From assembly GCA_963978905.1 (NCBI GenBank), contig OZ022257.1, positions 47,130,203-47,194,202 of the forward strand: a stretch of 64,000 nucleotides of DNA, read 5' to 3'. This DNA is from Trichostrongylus colubriformis (lineage: Eukaryota > Nematoda > Chromadorea > Rhabditida > Trichostrongylidae). This document shows, piece by piece, positions 56,001 to 64,000 of the stretch. Made by a program: the position numbers and the translations under genes. The notes under the pieces were generated by a model. The model was not told the origin of the DNA and searched no databases. It saw nothing but the letters and a program-made list of their open reading frames with translations. The first letter of the stretch is position 1. The number at the start of each line of letters is the position of its first letter.

Positions 56001-58487
56001 GAAACCATCCGGACTGGTACAAAGGATGATCATGTCATCACGAAGGTCATCGACTACACGAAGTCTGGGAAATGGCCCAAGATCGATCGCAGTTCTCCCT
56101 TCTGGCACTATTACAACCGACGGAATACTCTGACGACTATCGATGGTTGCCTTCTCACCGCATCTCGTATAGTGATACCCAGATCACTACAACGCCGTGT
56201 ACTTGCCACACTACACAAGGCTCATCCAGGACAAACGAGATTGAAGATGTTAGCACGAAGCTACGTCTACTGGCCAACGTTGGATAGTGACATCGAGCAA
56301 CTCGTCAGGAATTGCACCAAATGCGCTTCAGGGGCCAAAGACCCCGTCAAAGCCGAACTATATTCCTGGCCGAGACCAAACGCTCCATGGATCCGCGTAC
56401 ACGCTGATTTCGCAGGACCCATGAATGGACGATCCTATCTAATACTTGTGGATGCGTATTCCAAATGGCCTGAAATCGTCCAGATGTCATCAATATCTTC
56501 CACGGCCACTATTCAAGTGATGAAGGACATTTTCGCCAAATTCGGAAATCCGACGACTCTTGTTACGGACAACGGGACGCAGTTCACATCTTCGCAATTC
56601 GCTTTGTTCTGCCGTTCACGAGGAATCACACACATCCGTACGCCGCCGTTCCATCCACAGAGCAATGGACAAGCTGAACGCTTCGTGGATACCTTCAAGC
56701 GAGGACTCGCCAAACTGAAGGGGGAGGAACCGACAGTTGACGCTTTACAGACGCTCTTGATGGCTTATCGCTCAACTCCATGCCCGTCTGCACCTAACCA
56801 GCGTTCACCTGCCGAAGCCTTCCTGGGACGCCGACTGCGAACCGAACTCGAATTGTTGCTACCTCAAGAAGACGTCACAAAGGGGCCACGAGACGTCAAA
56901 ATGGAGATACAATTTAATCGCCAACATGGAGCACGACACCGCAACTTCGAGCGCAACGACACTGTCTACGCCAAGGACTACAGAGGACCAAAACAGTCTT
57001 GGGCTCCAGGTGTCATCGTTCGACGTGTCGGAAACACCACCTACATCGTACAATGCAGAAATCTGCTATGGACTCGACACGTTAATCAGCTGCGACCCAG
57101 AAGCGACACAACTGCTACAACGACAGCAAATACACTTCTGGACGTGTTTGACCTCTCTTCGATTCTGCGAACAACGACCGTGCACCGCGGACGACTCCAA
57201 CCGAGCCTCCACGACGATCGCAGCGCAATCGACGACAGCCACGCCGACTCCAACTGGACCCTCGAAGGTCCCGATACGATGCAGCTTAAAAGGGGAGGTG
57301 TTGTAGGACCTCCTAGTGATCTTATTCAGTAGCATTTGATCTGTACCCCCTGTGGTTTGATCGTGAATGTGGATGTTTGACCATGGAATTGACCAGGTCT
57401 CAGGGGTATATAAACCCGCCATAGAACCATAGTTATGTTCGTTGTAATTCAATAAATCTTCTCGTCTACTGGTGTTCTACGGCAGTCACTCCAATATCTA
57501 CAACACAGAAACACCTTATTTCAATAATTTTCGGAAATTTCTTTGGCTGCTTCTTCGCCTATGTGTTCTTCAGCACCCTCAGAGTCTTTACGGAACGCGG
57601 AGACGCATGAAAATTATCGTGAACTGTGCCTTTAAGTTCAGATCTATCTTTATTTTTTCACCTTCATCACGAAAATAAATAGACCAGCTAGCCAAAATCT
57701 TGAGACCAGTAGTAAATCAATCGTCTCGTGAAGAAAACCCAGTGATACGTGATCCGATCTCACACTAATCACCGGAACACATGTCACTCACTCGATTTTC
57801 ACTCGTGTGACCAGTGGAAAGCGAACTCATCAGAATACGATGTTCAGAAAGTATAGGGTTGTCAAAAATTTCAGGTGCGCCTGTCGGATCAACTGCTGTC
57901 GTCAGTTTTGAAGAGTCTGTTGGATGCGGCATGTAAAGTGTCGGTCTTAGAAGCACGTGAACTTTCAATAGCCGGAGTTACGTCCACCATGCTTTTTCGC
58001 TTCCTGTCCGCAGTCGCTCCCACAGAAATCGACTTCCAGCTATTGGATTGTCCGCGAGCTGTCTTCACCTCTCAGGTTCTCCAGTTCATGGTAACGAGAC
58101 AGCGTTTATACTTCTCCACTCATTGGAGCAATCTTATCCCAATAGACAATGATATCCTCTCTCAACTCACGGCTACTGATTACGCGATCGGCTCGCCAAA
58201 TCTGATCACCATCGACGGGTTGAAGTCGTTCGTCGAGGTTAGTTTTGCTCAATTTTCTCCTTTGAAATACTTAAGAGTTGACATCAATTTAGAATCTGCT
58301 CAAGAGACCAAGAAAAATTATTGGGATGATTCGCACCAACTTCCTCCTCGATCAGCAATCCATATCACTCCCAATAGATCCCAGTCTCAATTTGAAAGTC
58401 CAGTGGGGAGGGTATTCCATCAATGTCTCTATGGAAGAGGCTAGATCAATGCAAGGAAGCCAGCTGAAATTACGTGATGAATCTTAG
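47062..58487 (+). CDS. F-box protein (copy B), paralog with transposon-filled intron
   Basis: Exons equivalent to copy A and in the same phase: 47,062-47,094 (MPFDVYRGDTK); 47,438-47,467 (IFRGRLSPRQ); 47,571-47,744 F-box (FPWSRLPKELQLKVLQNL, CRLVNRELLELI); 47,815-47,886; 47,967-48,062; 48,287-48,334; 57,875-58,237; 58,293-58,487 (TAG 58,485). No stop or frameshift in any exon. Two oddities. The donor after the second exon is CT instead of GT (CGACAG|CTATCG against CGACAG|GTATCG in A); skipping that exon would keep the frame. The intron 48,335-57,874 has grown to 9.5 kb by insertion of a mariner, a 1.36-kb palindrome and the 5,000-bp nested element, against 1.85 kb in A. It may still be expressed or may be on its way to loss. 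Function as for copy A. Confidence 0.65.
48390..48930 (+). pseudogene. Fossil mariner transposase in copy B intron
   Basis: Same relic as at 35,150-35,790. It keeps a C-terminal frame (HDAKAAFNEFIASRSPRFRT) and the FNYLVS-like remnant, with multiple stops. Shared position shows it predates the duplication. Confidence 0.7.
49570..50408 (-). mobile_element. mariner element, internally deleted, with decayed transposase
   Basis: 839 bp, TA on both sides, inverted ends beginning TTAGGTTGAACCATAATTTC and pairing for about 29 bp. The minus strand encodes the C-terminal half of a mariner transposase: TAVTGDLYCRQLDTVAAKL, then FFLHDNARPHVAKL (second Asp), then PP*SPGMVPTDYHLFRSL (third Asp motif) and GISHRPIRWHYSVDYNGTYF at the end. 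The Tyr codon of PPYSPD is a stop (TAA), and a frameshift lies between the first two pieces. The N-terminal HTH is missing. Absent from copy A. Confidence 0.85.
50516..51876. mobile_element. 1.36-kb near-perfect palindrome (TA-flanked foldback element)
   Basis: Arms 50,516-51,170 and 51,185-51,876 are reverse complements, with only a 14-bp spacer (CGTCACATGGTGTC). The innermost ~45 bp are perfect. Ends read TTGGGTTGAGG...CCTCAACCCAA with TA outside. Within each arm a unit with CGATAGAGCTTTTTTGC and CTACAAGATGATAC recurs about every 150-170 bp (near 50,610, 50,780, 50,940, 51,085), each copy diverged. No coding potential. Absent from copy A. Confidence 0.85.
52976..52986 (+). repeat. Remnant of the gypsy 5' LTR (11 bp)
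   Basis: TATCTACAACA equals the last 11 bp of the 3' LTR (57,495-57,505) and is followed 2 bp later by the primer-binding site. The upstream sequence does not match the rest of the 3' LTR. Confidence 0.65.
52989..53006 (+). promoter_or_regulatory. Probable primer-binding site of the gypsy element
   Basis: TGGCGATCAGCGGACTTC begins with TGG (complement of tRNA CCA) two bases after the LTR end, the standard position for minus-strand priming. The matching tRNA was not identified. Confidence 0.55.
53208..57332 (+). CDS. Ty3/gypsy gag-pol polyprotein, single open frame, 1,374 aa
   Basis: First ATG in frame is 53,208; stop TAG at 57,330, 34 bp inside the 3' LTR. Order: gag-like region (1-255); two zinc knuckles, the first CFRFGALHWSKDC with Phe262 where the second Cys belongs, the second CHDCGNSGHKRGFC intact (278-291); aspartic protease DTGAD (343-347); reverse transcriptase with QLDLAEAYLQL (Asp570) and YLDD (630-633); RNase H with DASNYGIG, EKEALAL, TDHQPL and DALSR; integrase with HKAHPG and CTKC zinc residues, VHADFAGP (Asp1067), VTDNGTQF (Asp1121) and QSNGQAERF (Glu1157), a proper D,D35E spacing. 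Protease-RT-RNase H-integrase order is that of Ty3/gypsy (Metaviridae), of the type often annotated K02A2.6-like in nematodes. No frameshift between gag and pol. Codon use is GC-richer than the surroundings. The absent 5' LTR should prevent normal transcription. Confidence 0.95.
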   Translation: MDAKSLQAILDAQARMQQQMFTELVNRMEGMVSGLRPSTPAPPANTAEFVMSSLSTRLPEFVYDPDNGCTFEVWYNRYEDVIAKDGATLDEAAKARIIVSKLDTLTYARFISHILPKKACEISLADTVATLKDLFGHNSSVFSRRYVYLKTQRNGENLRDYTGLVNQRHNMAEFNDVSPEQMKCLVWICGLSSSEDADIRARALRKMEDNPQTTLKELAAEMQQFLNIRQDATLPERSSASHINAVDSQSRKRDPPSPCFRFGALHWSKDCPFLNKTCHDCGNSGHKRGFCKNFTTKKKQKPRRKRRTANHVVIASAKVDAAPISPIYRLVKINGKTIRMRLDTGADVTLLSKADWIAIGRPKLQPPEITLKCANNKPINVQGRFDCNFAMDGQHGRGTCYVADTPSLLGLDWITQHEPLFRRLAEDTVCNVTSSTLSTLNSSLTTHLKKKFAAVFTPGLGHCTKSKARLTLKPDARPVFRKARPVPYAAVQKISTEIDRLVSTQVLTPIDHSEWAASIVAVQKKNGSIRLCADYSTGLNDALEQHQHPLPTPDDIFTKLNGGRYFSQLDLAEAYLQLEVDDDSKQLLTINTHRGLFRFNRLPFGVKPAPGIFQQCIDSLIAGLDGTAAYLDDIIVTGRTIDEHNTRLDAVFQRIQDYGFRVHLEKCSFLQTQIRYLGFVIGTQGRRPDPDKVKAIQKMPAPEDISQLRAFLGLINFYGNFVKDLHNLRAPLDALTKKDAVYTWTPECQSSFDKIKAILKSDLLLTHFDPSLPIIDASNYGIGATLSHRFPNGSEKVDYHASRCLTPAQKNYSQIEKEALALIFAVQKFHRFVHGRHFTLKTDHQPLVAVFGNKKGIPVYSANRLQRWATMLLNYNFAIEYVNTKDFGQVDALSRLIASHTSTPEEYVIANVDVDVTAEFIENCRYLPVSGETIRTGTKDDHVITKVIDYTKSGKWPKIDRSSPFWHYYNRRNTLTTIDGCLLTASRIVIPRSLQRRVLATLHKAHPGQTRLKMLARSYVYWPTLDSDIEQLVRNCTKCASGAKDPVKAELYSWPRPNAPWIRVHADFAGPMNGRSYLILVDAYSKWPEIVQMSSISSTATIQVMKDIFAKFGNPTTLVTDNGTQFTSSQFALFCRSRGITHIRTPPFHPQSNGQAERFVDTFKRGLAKLKGEEPTVDALQTLLMAYRSTPCPSAPNQRSPAEAFLGRRLRTELELLLPQEDVTKGPRDVKMEIQFNRQHGARHRNFERNDTVYAKDYRGPKQSWAPGVIVRRVGNTTYIVQCRNLLWTRHVNQLRPRSDTTATTTANTLLDVFDLSSILRTTTVHRGRLQPSLHDDRSAIDDSHADSNWTLEGPDTMQLKRGGVVGPPSDLIQ
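57288..57298 (+). promoter_or_regulatory. Polypurine tract
   Basis: AAAAGGGGAGG directly precedes the 3' LTR, the plus-strand priming site of LTR elements. Confidence 0.8.
57299..57505 (+). repeat. 3' LTR of the gypsy element (207 bp)
   Basis: Bounded by an 8-bp inverted pair TGTTGTAG...CTACAACA. It contains TATATAAA (57,407-57,414) and AATAAA (57,451-57,456). Very short for an LTR. The last codons of gag-pol overlap its first 34 bp. Confidence 0.85.
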
Positions 58488-58889
58488 TTTTCTTGAGCGT
58501 TTCTTTGTGGAACACTTGTTTCTCTGAAGATATCTGTAGATGTAACTGCCCACATTTTTCTTTAAAATTACAAATCACCTTATTTGATGAAGTTCATGTC
58601 TTCCTCTTGATACCTATTTCTTTTCATCATTAAATTAAACATGTAGAAGTGTTGTTAGTTTTGCATTTGATCTGTGTATTCCTATGTAAATAATGTAAAT
58701 ATGCCATAAAAGCATTATTTCCTTTGACTGTTCCTTTTTTGACTTTTGTTCAGTTTTTCTCATTATCGGGCATCTCTGGATCGCTGAAAGCGAACGAATG
58801 ATCGATTAGATGAGTTTCTCGGGGGTTGTTATAGTCTACCCTTCCAGTGGACTTTTAGCGCAGTCCTTCTCGCTGAAAGGTACCTAATA

Positions 58890-59789
58890 TTAGGTTGATT
58901 CATAATAGATCGGACAAATTGACCAATTTTAATCATTGTCGTACAACTTTTTTACGACAACAGGGATTCACTTGAAATATACTCCATCTTTATCGATGAC
59001 CTTCTGCCACGGTATAGGCAGATCATGGATGCCCTTGCTCCAGAAGGCCGGAAGCTGGAGCTCGAAGAAGTTGCCGAGTGCCGCCTTGACCTCGTCGCGA
59101 GTTTTGAAGTCTTGGCCGTCCAGATGGCGTTGGCTGTGGGAGAAAAGGTGGAAATCTGAAGGGGCCAGGTCTGGAGAGTACGGTGGGTATAGAAGTACGG
59201 TCCAACTGTACGACAGCAGCTCGGCCTTGGTCGATCTTGCGAAGTGCGGTCTGTGGAAGTAGACACGTTGTCGTGCTGGAAGTAGACATGTGACCGCCGC
59301 CGTAGCGAACTTTGGACATTGGCCTTCAATTCTCGTAATTGACGGACGTAGACGTCGGCGGATACTGTGGTACCTTCGTCGAGCAGCTCCCAGTACTCTA
59401 CGCCGTGTACGCTCCACCTACCGCGGTTTTCGTCTTCGATGGAATAGTCGCCTGACGCAAACTTCGAATGCTACAACTACAGTGTACTTCTGCCGGGGGC
59501 ATGCTCCTTGTGAACTTCTATCAGACGTCTGCCGATATCCGCGGGTTCCTGGCCAGATAGCGATATAAATAGTATGACGTTGCGGATGTGGTCTCTGGAC
59601 CGCTTGAAATCGTGCGGCATTGTGGAGGAAAGAATTTACTTTGGAGTGATTATTTTGCGGTACTTTGAAGAGCTTTTCATACTCATTCTAACGGTACCTC
59701 GCGCGTCCATTTTCGTTAATTCGTTACTGAGTTATGATCTCTAGAAATCATCACTACCATTTGTCCGATTAATTATGAATCAACCTAAT
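58890..59789 (-). mobile_element. mariner element, 900 bp, internally deleted, with empty site in copy A
   Basis: Ends begin TTAGGTTGATTCATAAT and pair for about 30 bp with two mismatches; TA lies on both sides. Copy A reads CTAATATATTGTCC (about 37,952) at the same site, without it. The minus strand has an N-terminal piece from ATG 59,620 (MPHDFKRSRDHIRNVILFIS, then FASGDYSIEDENRGRW) and a C-terminal piece (PPYSPDLAPSDFHLF; IHDLPIPWQKVIDKDGVYF). The central part between them, including the first catalytic Asp, is deleted, and stops and frameshifts remain. Confidence 0.9.
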
Positions 59790-60057
59790 ATAATATCCTA
59801 GAGGCCTGTGAAGAGTACTTTGGTTGCTTCTTCCACATTAGATGCGTGAAAAAGAATGAAGGCGCTGTAATGCGGTGGTGCGCCGTCCTGGTTTTTATAG
59901 AGGAAGTGTGTTTTATGGAGGAAGCTCTACATAATTGACGGGGTGAGGCAGCGGTAAAGTCAAGCTGCGGCAGATGCCTCACCTACTACGGTATCATAAA
60001 CTATGTTCATAGTCCGCGCTGGCAGGGCGAGGCTCTGCGTTCACACGCAGCGAGACA

Positions 60058-60280
60058 GGGTGAGGCTACTTATACCAGAAAACCGCGTGGCCGCCCCTCG
60101 GCGACTGCCAATGGCAGGGCATGACAGCCTTCACGCGAGGCAGTGTGGCATGGGTTAGAGCGGAGAGGTGACGCAGCCACGCACTGCGGAGCTCCTAAGG
60201 GCGATCGATTCGCAAGTCGTACTGGTGGCGCCGCGAGTGCAACGCCCTGATGCGATTTTCTGGCGTAAGCAGCCTCACCC
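60058..60280. mobile_element. Mutator-like MITE with 9-bp target duplication and empty site
   Basis: 223 bp with ends GGGTGAGGCTACTTATACCA and the complement of GGGTGAGGCTGCTTACGCCA. Flanks AGCGAGACA and AGCGAAACA. Copy A has AGTGAGGTA at the same place with no element. The interior matches the complement of 5,385-5,677 (for example CAGTACGACTTGCGAATCGA and GGCGGCCACGCGGTTTT on the minus strand). Confidence 0.8.
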
Positions 60281-60738
60281 AGCGAAACAGAATGGCACGT
60301 GGTGATGTAGAGACACGTAGACACGCTCTGCCGGGCATCGCAGAGTATGAACGTGGCCATATGGGTAACGATGGAGTTTCTCAGCACTACCAAAATTCGT
60401 TTTTTGGGCGTCACTCATAGGACTTCAACTCAGTGACTAGGTCGCCCTGACGTCGTAACCGAAAACCATTATCATTTAATTCGTTTATTTATTGAAAAGA
60501 AAAGCAACAAATAGGGAACAGTATTAGTATTCATATTCGCGAGGCATTGTTTTGATTCCTCCATCCTGAAATACGTAACGATGGATATTGCAAATGAATG
60601 TGAAAGATTTAGAGTATTTATGAACTACTAATAATAAGGGTCTTAATGAACTACTAATAACGAAATTTAATTAAAATGGCATTCCGCAATGATTTATGAC
60701 GACATGTCACTAGATTTAGTGATAACGGCAGAGAGCTA

Positions 60739-63700
60739 CAATACCGCCACTAATTCATGGTCAATCGACACGAGAAATCGGAAACTTCATGATTTCTCCG
60801 AACTTTTGCCATAACCTCCTTCAAAATGCTTCAAATAATTCGAAAAAGGTTTCAGTAGAAAGCCCTGATTAAGGCGAATGTGAGAACCTAAGGAACTTCC
60901 ACTTTTCTTCGCTCCTTCGGCATAATTTTTGAGATTTTCGCAAAATTTGCCTCAAAGTACCACGGGCGATTCTCGTTGACGCGGCGGAGTCGTAAAACCT
61001 CCACTTCAACTGCGACTTTCAAAACAAAAATATCACATTGCGTCCATAGAGCTGCATTTCAAGGGGAACACGATGCAACAAATGTATAAGGAAGTAGTGA
61101 TCGCTCCTGATGTGGGACCCGAAGGGGTTCGGATCCCCCGTCAAGCACAGCGTTTGTAAATACATCGGTGTGCGCTCTGTGCTGATTCGACCGGTTTCTA
61201 ATAAACTCAGCCCCCCGGTCGCGAGCCGGGGGGCAACAACACGCGGTTTTGGTGAAAATGAACATGAGTGGAAAGTAATATCGAGGTACTTAAAAGTGAC
61301 TCGTCCATAACCACTGAAGTAGCTCATCGCTAGACCTCACTTTCATGCATTCAAAACAAAATATACCGTGAAACCTATTCATAGATGGTTCGTGGCCGGT
61401 GCACACGTGGTGGACCAATGAGATCGATAGCGAGGGGTCGACTTGGGTCGACCGTCAATTAGCAAGGGAATCAAGTCGCAACAATGTGATGTTCATAAAA
61501 ACCGAGACTTACAAAATTAGTTGGCCACTGACAATAACTGATGGCAGCATGCTCGGTGTTGGGAATGAAATAAAAATTCGATTCGGCAGCATTCATTTTC
61601 ATTTTAAACACACATTTTCTTACTTCGAAACCACAAAATCTGAAGAACATCCATAGCGCATGGAGCATTAACGAGATTTTCCCTTTCATAGAGTGTATCT
61701 GTGCTGGCAGTAACAACTTGTCGGAGTTGATTTTGACGACATCATTTTTAATGGTGTCTGGGGTGAAATATTTGGGGTCAAAAACGAACGTGGCACTCAC
61801 CTTAAAAGAACATTTCGAAAATTGGCAGGCTATGCCATCACTACAGTGTGTCCCAAAAGTATAGGTCCACCCTATTTTTCATCCATATCTCCAGAATGGA
61901 TAAGCGATTCCTTTCCAAATTTTTATATGTGGTACCTGATCACTGTAGCAATCAAGCGCCTCAGTAAAATTGAAGACATAAAATTGCAAAATTTTATTTG
62001 ATTTTTTTTTTCAAAAATAAGGGTGTCCCAAAAGTATAGGTCCACTCAGCTTTTCCGCCTTGCTTCCATCGAAAGGTAAGTTGTGAAGAAGATGTGTTGA
62101 CGCATCCTTCTGAGATTTACTCTACAGTGAAATGCCAAGCGGTACGCACTTTTCCGAGTACGAAAATGGGCAAATTCTGGCCCACAAGGACGTGGGACTC
62201 AGCAATCGCAAAATTTCTGAAAAGATGGGCCTATCCCAAAGCTTGATCAACAGCTTCTGTCGTACCATGGACCTGTACGGAACGAAAAAGGGAAGTGGAA
62301 GGCCGTAGGAGCTTTCTGAGAAGCAGAAGCGATGGATCCTCAACGCTGCGTCCGATTCCAGAAAGGGTGTTGGTCGGCTGTGCACCTAATGTTTTTATGT
62401 ACCGCTGTTTATATGGTAGTAAATTACTTTCTAGAACGTCCTTTAAAGCCCTGGAATCTATATGATGCGTGATGAATAGTATCCTGCTCTAACCAAAGCG
62501 AGAGAAGGCGGTCCCTACCATACCACTACCACCAGCAAATCCGCGCCTCAAGAAGTAGCATGGCTCCTTCCCCAAATCCCTCCAGTAACTAGCTAAGCCG
62601 TCCGAGCCGTCCAAATTGAACTTCTTCTCATCAGAAAAGATCACCTGCAACACCATTACTAATGCTGTGTGAACTACTACGTCAGTAATGTAACCCTGCA
62701 GACTACCTCATCCTATTGATGGGTCCAGCTGACATTCTACTTGGCAAAATGGATTCGAGCCTCTTCGTGCGCCCTCGTGAGGTATGGCAAGGACGAAAAC
62801 CATCTTCGCTCGATGTGAGGAGACGACTTGAGCAGACGGTGCACAGTGTTTTTCGATACAGCAGGTGCCAGTTCCCTGCACCGTCGACAAGCACCCTTTC
62901 TGGAATTGGATGCAGCTTTGAGGATCCGACGCTCCTGCTTCTCAGAAAGCTCCTACGGCCTTCTACTTCCCTTTTTTGTTCTGTACAGGTCCATGGTACG
63001 ACAGAAGCTGTTGATCGAGCTTTGGAATAGGCCCATCTTTTCAGAAATTTTGCGATTGCTGAGTCTCACGTCCTTGTGGGCCAGAATTTGCCCATTTTCG
63101 TACTCGGAAAAGTGCGTACCGCTTGGCATGGCACAGTAGAGTAAATCTCAGAAGGATGCGTCAACACACCTACCTCACAACTTACCTTTCGAAGGAAGCA
63201 AGGCGGAAAAGCTGAGTGGACCTATACTTTTGGGACACCCTTATTTTTGAAAAAAAAATCAAATAAAATTTTGCATTTTTATGTCTTCAATTTTACTGAG
63301 GCGCTTGATTGCTACAGTGATCAGGTACTACATATAAAAATTTGGAAAGGAATCGCTTATCCATTCTGGAGATATGGATGAAAAATAAGGTGGACCTATA
63401 CTTTTGGGACACACTGTACTTCCTTATACATTTGTTGCATCGTGTTCCCCTTGAAATGCAGCTCTATGGACGCAATTCAAATTTGAAAAACTTCTTTAAC
63501 ACCATTTTCAGTTCATTGCTGCTGAATCCTATCATGAGAGTTACCAAAATGATCACGGGTTTATGCTCTCCTCGAATACAAAGGTAGTTTTGGCTGTGAA
63601 ACTTTTGCTTTGGAAGTCGCAGTTGAAGTGGAGGTTTTACGACTCCGCCGCGTCAACGAGAATCGCCCGTGGTACTTTGAGGCAAATTTTGCGAAAATCT

Positions 63701-63893
63701 CAAAAATTATGCCGAAGGAGCGAAGAAAAGTGGAAGTTCCTTAGGTTCTCACATTCGCCTTAATCAGGGCTTTCTATTGAAACCTTTTTCGAATTATTTG
63801 AAGCATTTTGAAGGAAGTTATGACAAAAGTTCGGAGAAATCATGGAGTTTCCGATTTCTCGTGTCGATTGACCATGAATTAGTGGCGGTATTG
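60739..63893. mobile_element. 3.2-kb TA-flanked foldback element, host of a nested Tc1 derivative
   Basis: Starts CAATACCGCCACTAATTCAT and ends with the complement; TA on both sides. Arms 60,739-61,093 and 63,419-63,893 pair almost fully, apart from about 110 extra bp in the right arm (63,480-63,600). The centre 61,094-61,841 is unique and includes a very stable hairpin (CCCCCCGGTCGCGAGCCGGG at 61,211). Copy A lacks the whole element at about 38,817 (GGCAAAGCCAAGTTGCTAGC). Confidence 0.8.
61844..63416 (-). mobile_element. Tc1-like element rearranged into a foldback
   Basis: 1,573 bp with inverted ends CAGTGTGTCCCAAAAGTATA and TA on both sides. The minus strand holds the N-terminal part of a Tc1 transposase from ATG 63,129 (FSEYENGQILAHKDVRLSN, then ISEKMGL..., ELSEKQERRILKAA), further VHRLLKSSPHIERRWF and, near 62,608-62,644, VIFSDEKKFNLDG with a catalytic Asp. 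The left arm (62,132 onwards, plus strand) carries a second, inverted copy of the first ~85 codons (MPSGTHFSEYENGQILAHKD). Both copies have TAG at the same codon (RP*ELSEK; 62,306 and 62,955). The catalytic C-terminus is lost. Confidence 0.85.
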
Positions 63894-64000
63894 TAAGTTG
63901 CTAGCCTGTGGAGAAAAAAAAAACCGAGAAAAAAAAGGCGTCGAAGAACTCCACGAAAGAGAGGGTGGGGTGTGACTAGAAGGATGCACACTATGTGGTT

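Larger units (their letters stand above)
52632..57631. mobile_element. 5,000-bp TTAA-flanked TIR element carrying a gypsy retrotransposon
   Basis: Left end AGGGACAGTTCACGATAAT, right end ATTATCGTGAACTGTGCCT, a 19-bp inverted pair with one mismatch, and TTAA on both sides (52,628-52,631 and 57,632-57,635). Copy A has no such sequence at the matching place (36,710-36,725, ATTTATCTTCTCGAATCTATC), which gives an empty site. About 345 bp on the left and 126 bp on the right are not gypsy; they are the host DNA transposon. No transposase of its own is visible, so it is a non-autonomous element. A TTAA target is typical of piggyBac-type elements, but the terminal bases are not the usual CCC, so the superfamily is open. 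Confidence 0.75.
39270..64000. repeat. Tandem segmental duplication, copy B (>24.7 kb, transposon-expanded)
   Basis: Follows copy A directly in the same orientation and is still aligned to it at the window end (63,895-64,000 matches about 38,825-38,935). Extra sequence relative to A lies at 40,123-40,585, about 41,370-43,300, about 44,075-47,040, about 49,110-51,885, 52,632-57,631, 58,890-59,789, 60,058-60,280 and 60,739-63,893. Confidence 0.9.

Noticed and set aside
61100..61260. Structured RNA or rRNA piece (GGGGTTCGGATCCCCC and CCCCCCGG...CCGGGGGG)
   Set aside because: Strong hairpins but no match to a known RNA class that I can recognise; it lies in the centre of a foldback element.

Overview
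This is eukaryotic DNA, most likely from a nematode, and I would guess a clade V (rhabditid/strongylid) worm such as a hookworm. The evidence is short introns (39-85 nt in the clearest cases) ending in TTTTCAG-type acceptors, an F-box gene pair of the kind expanded in nematodes, and dense Tc1/mariner, RTE-like and Ty3/gypsy debris. The species is inference. There are no bacterial operons, rRNA or CRISPR arrays. Most long ORFs are chance or transposon fragments; the real genes only appear when exons are joined across splice sites.

Left part (1 to about 30,190): a non-LTR retrotransposon tail (94-746), a possible solo LTR (about 4,087-4,422), and one convincing minus-strand gene. That gene (6,153-11,557, five exons) encodes a small four-helix MARVEL-type membrane protein. 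Its 4.4-kb second intron holds a mariner deletion derivative, a mariner foldback element and a 1.2-kb inverted repeat. From 12 to 30 kb I see repeats almost only: a ~0.8-kb 8-bp satellite, a MITE with poly-G in its terminal repeats, tRNA-derived SINE pieces, and several foldback elements.

Right part (about 30,190 to 64,000): a direct tandem segmental duplication. Copy A (about 30,190-39,270, ~9 kb) and copy B (about 39,270 to beyond the window end, >24.7 kb) align in order over their whole length. Each carries one F-box gene with matching exons (A: 33,716-37,573; B: 47,062-58,487). Copy B is almost three times longer because transposons landed in it after the duplication: small MITEs, a truncated foldback, an RTE-like fragment, two mariners, a 1.36-kb palindrome, a TTAA-flanked 5,000-bp element that itself contains a Ty3/gypsy retrotransposon, and a TA-flanked 3.2-kb foldback that itself contains a Tc1 foldback. 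Copy A acts as the empty-site reference for most of these and has its own private insertions.

Functionally the window has a predicted membrane-organising protein and two predicted F-box substrate receptors (one with a damaged splice donor). Everything else recognisable is selfish DNA. The gypsy gag-pol is a single open frame with intact protease, RT, RNase H and integrase motifs, but its 5' LTR is almost entirely missing.
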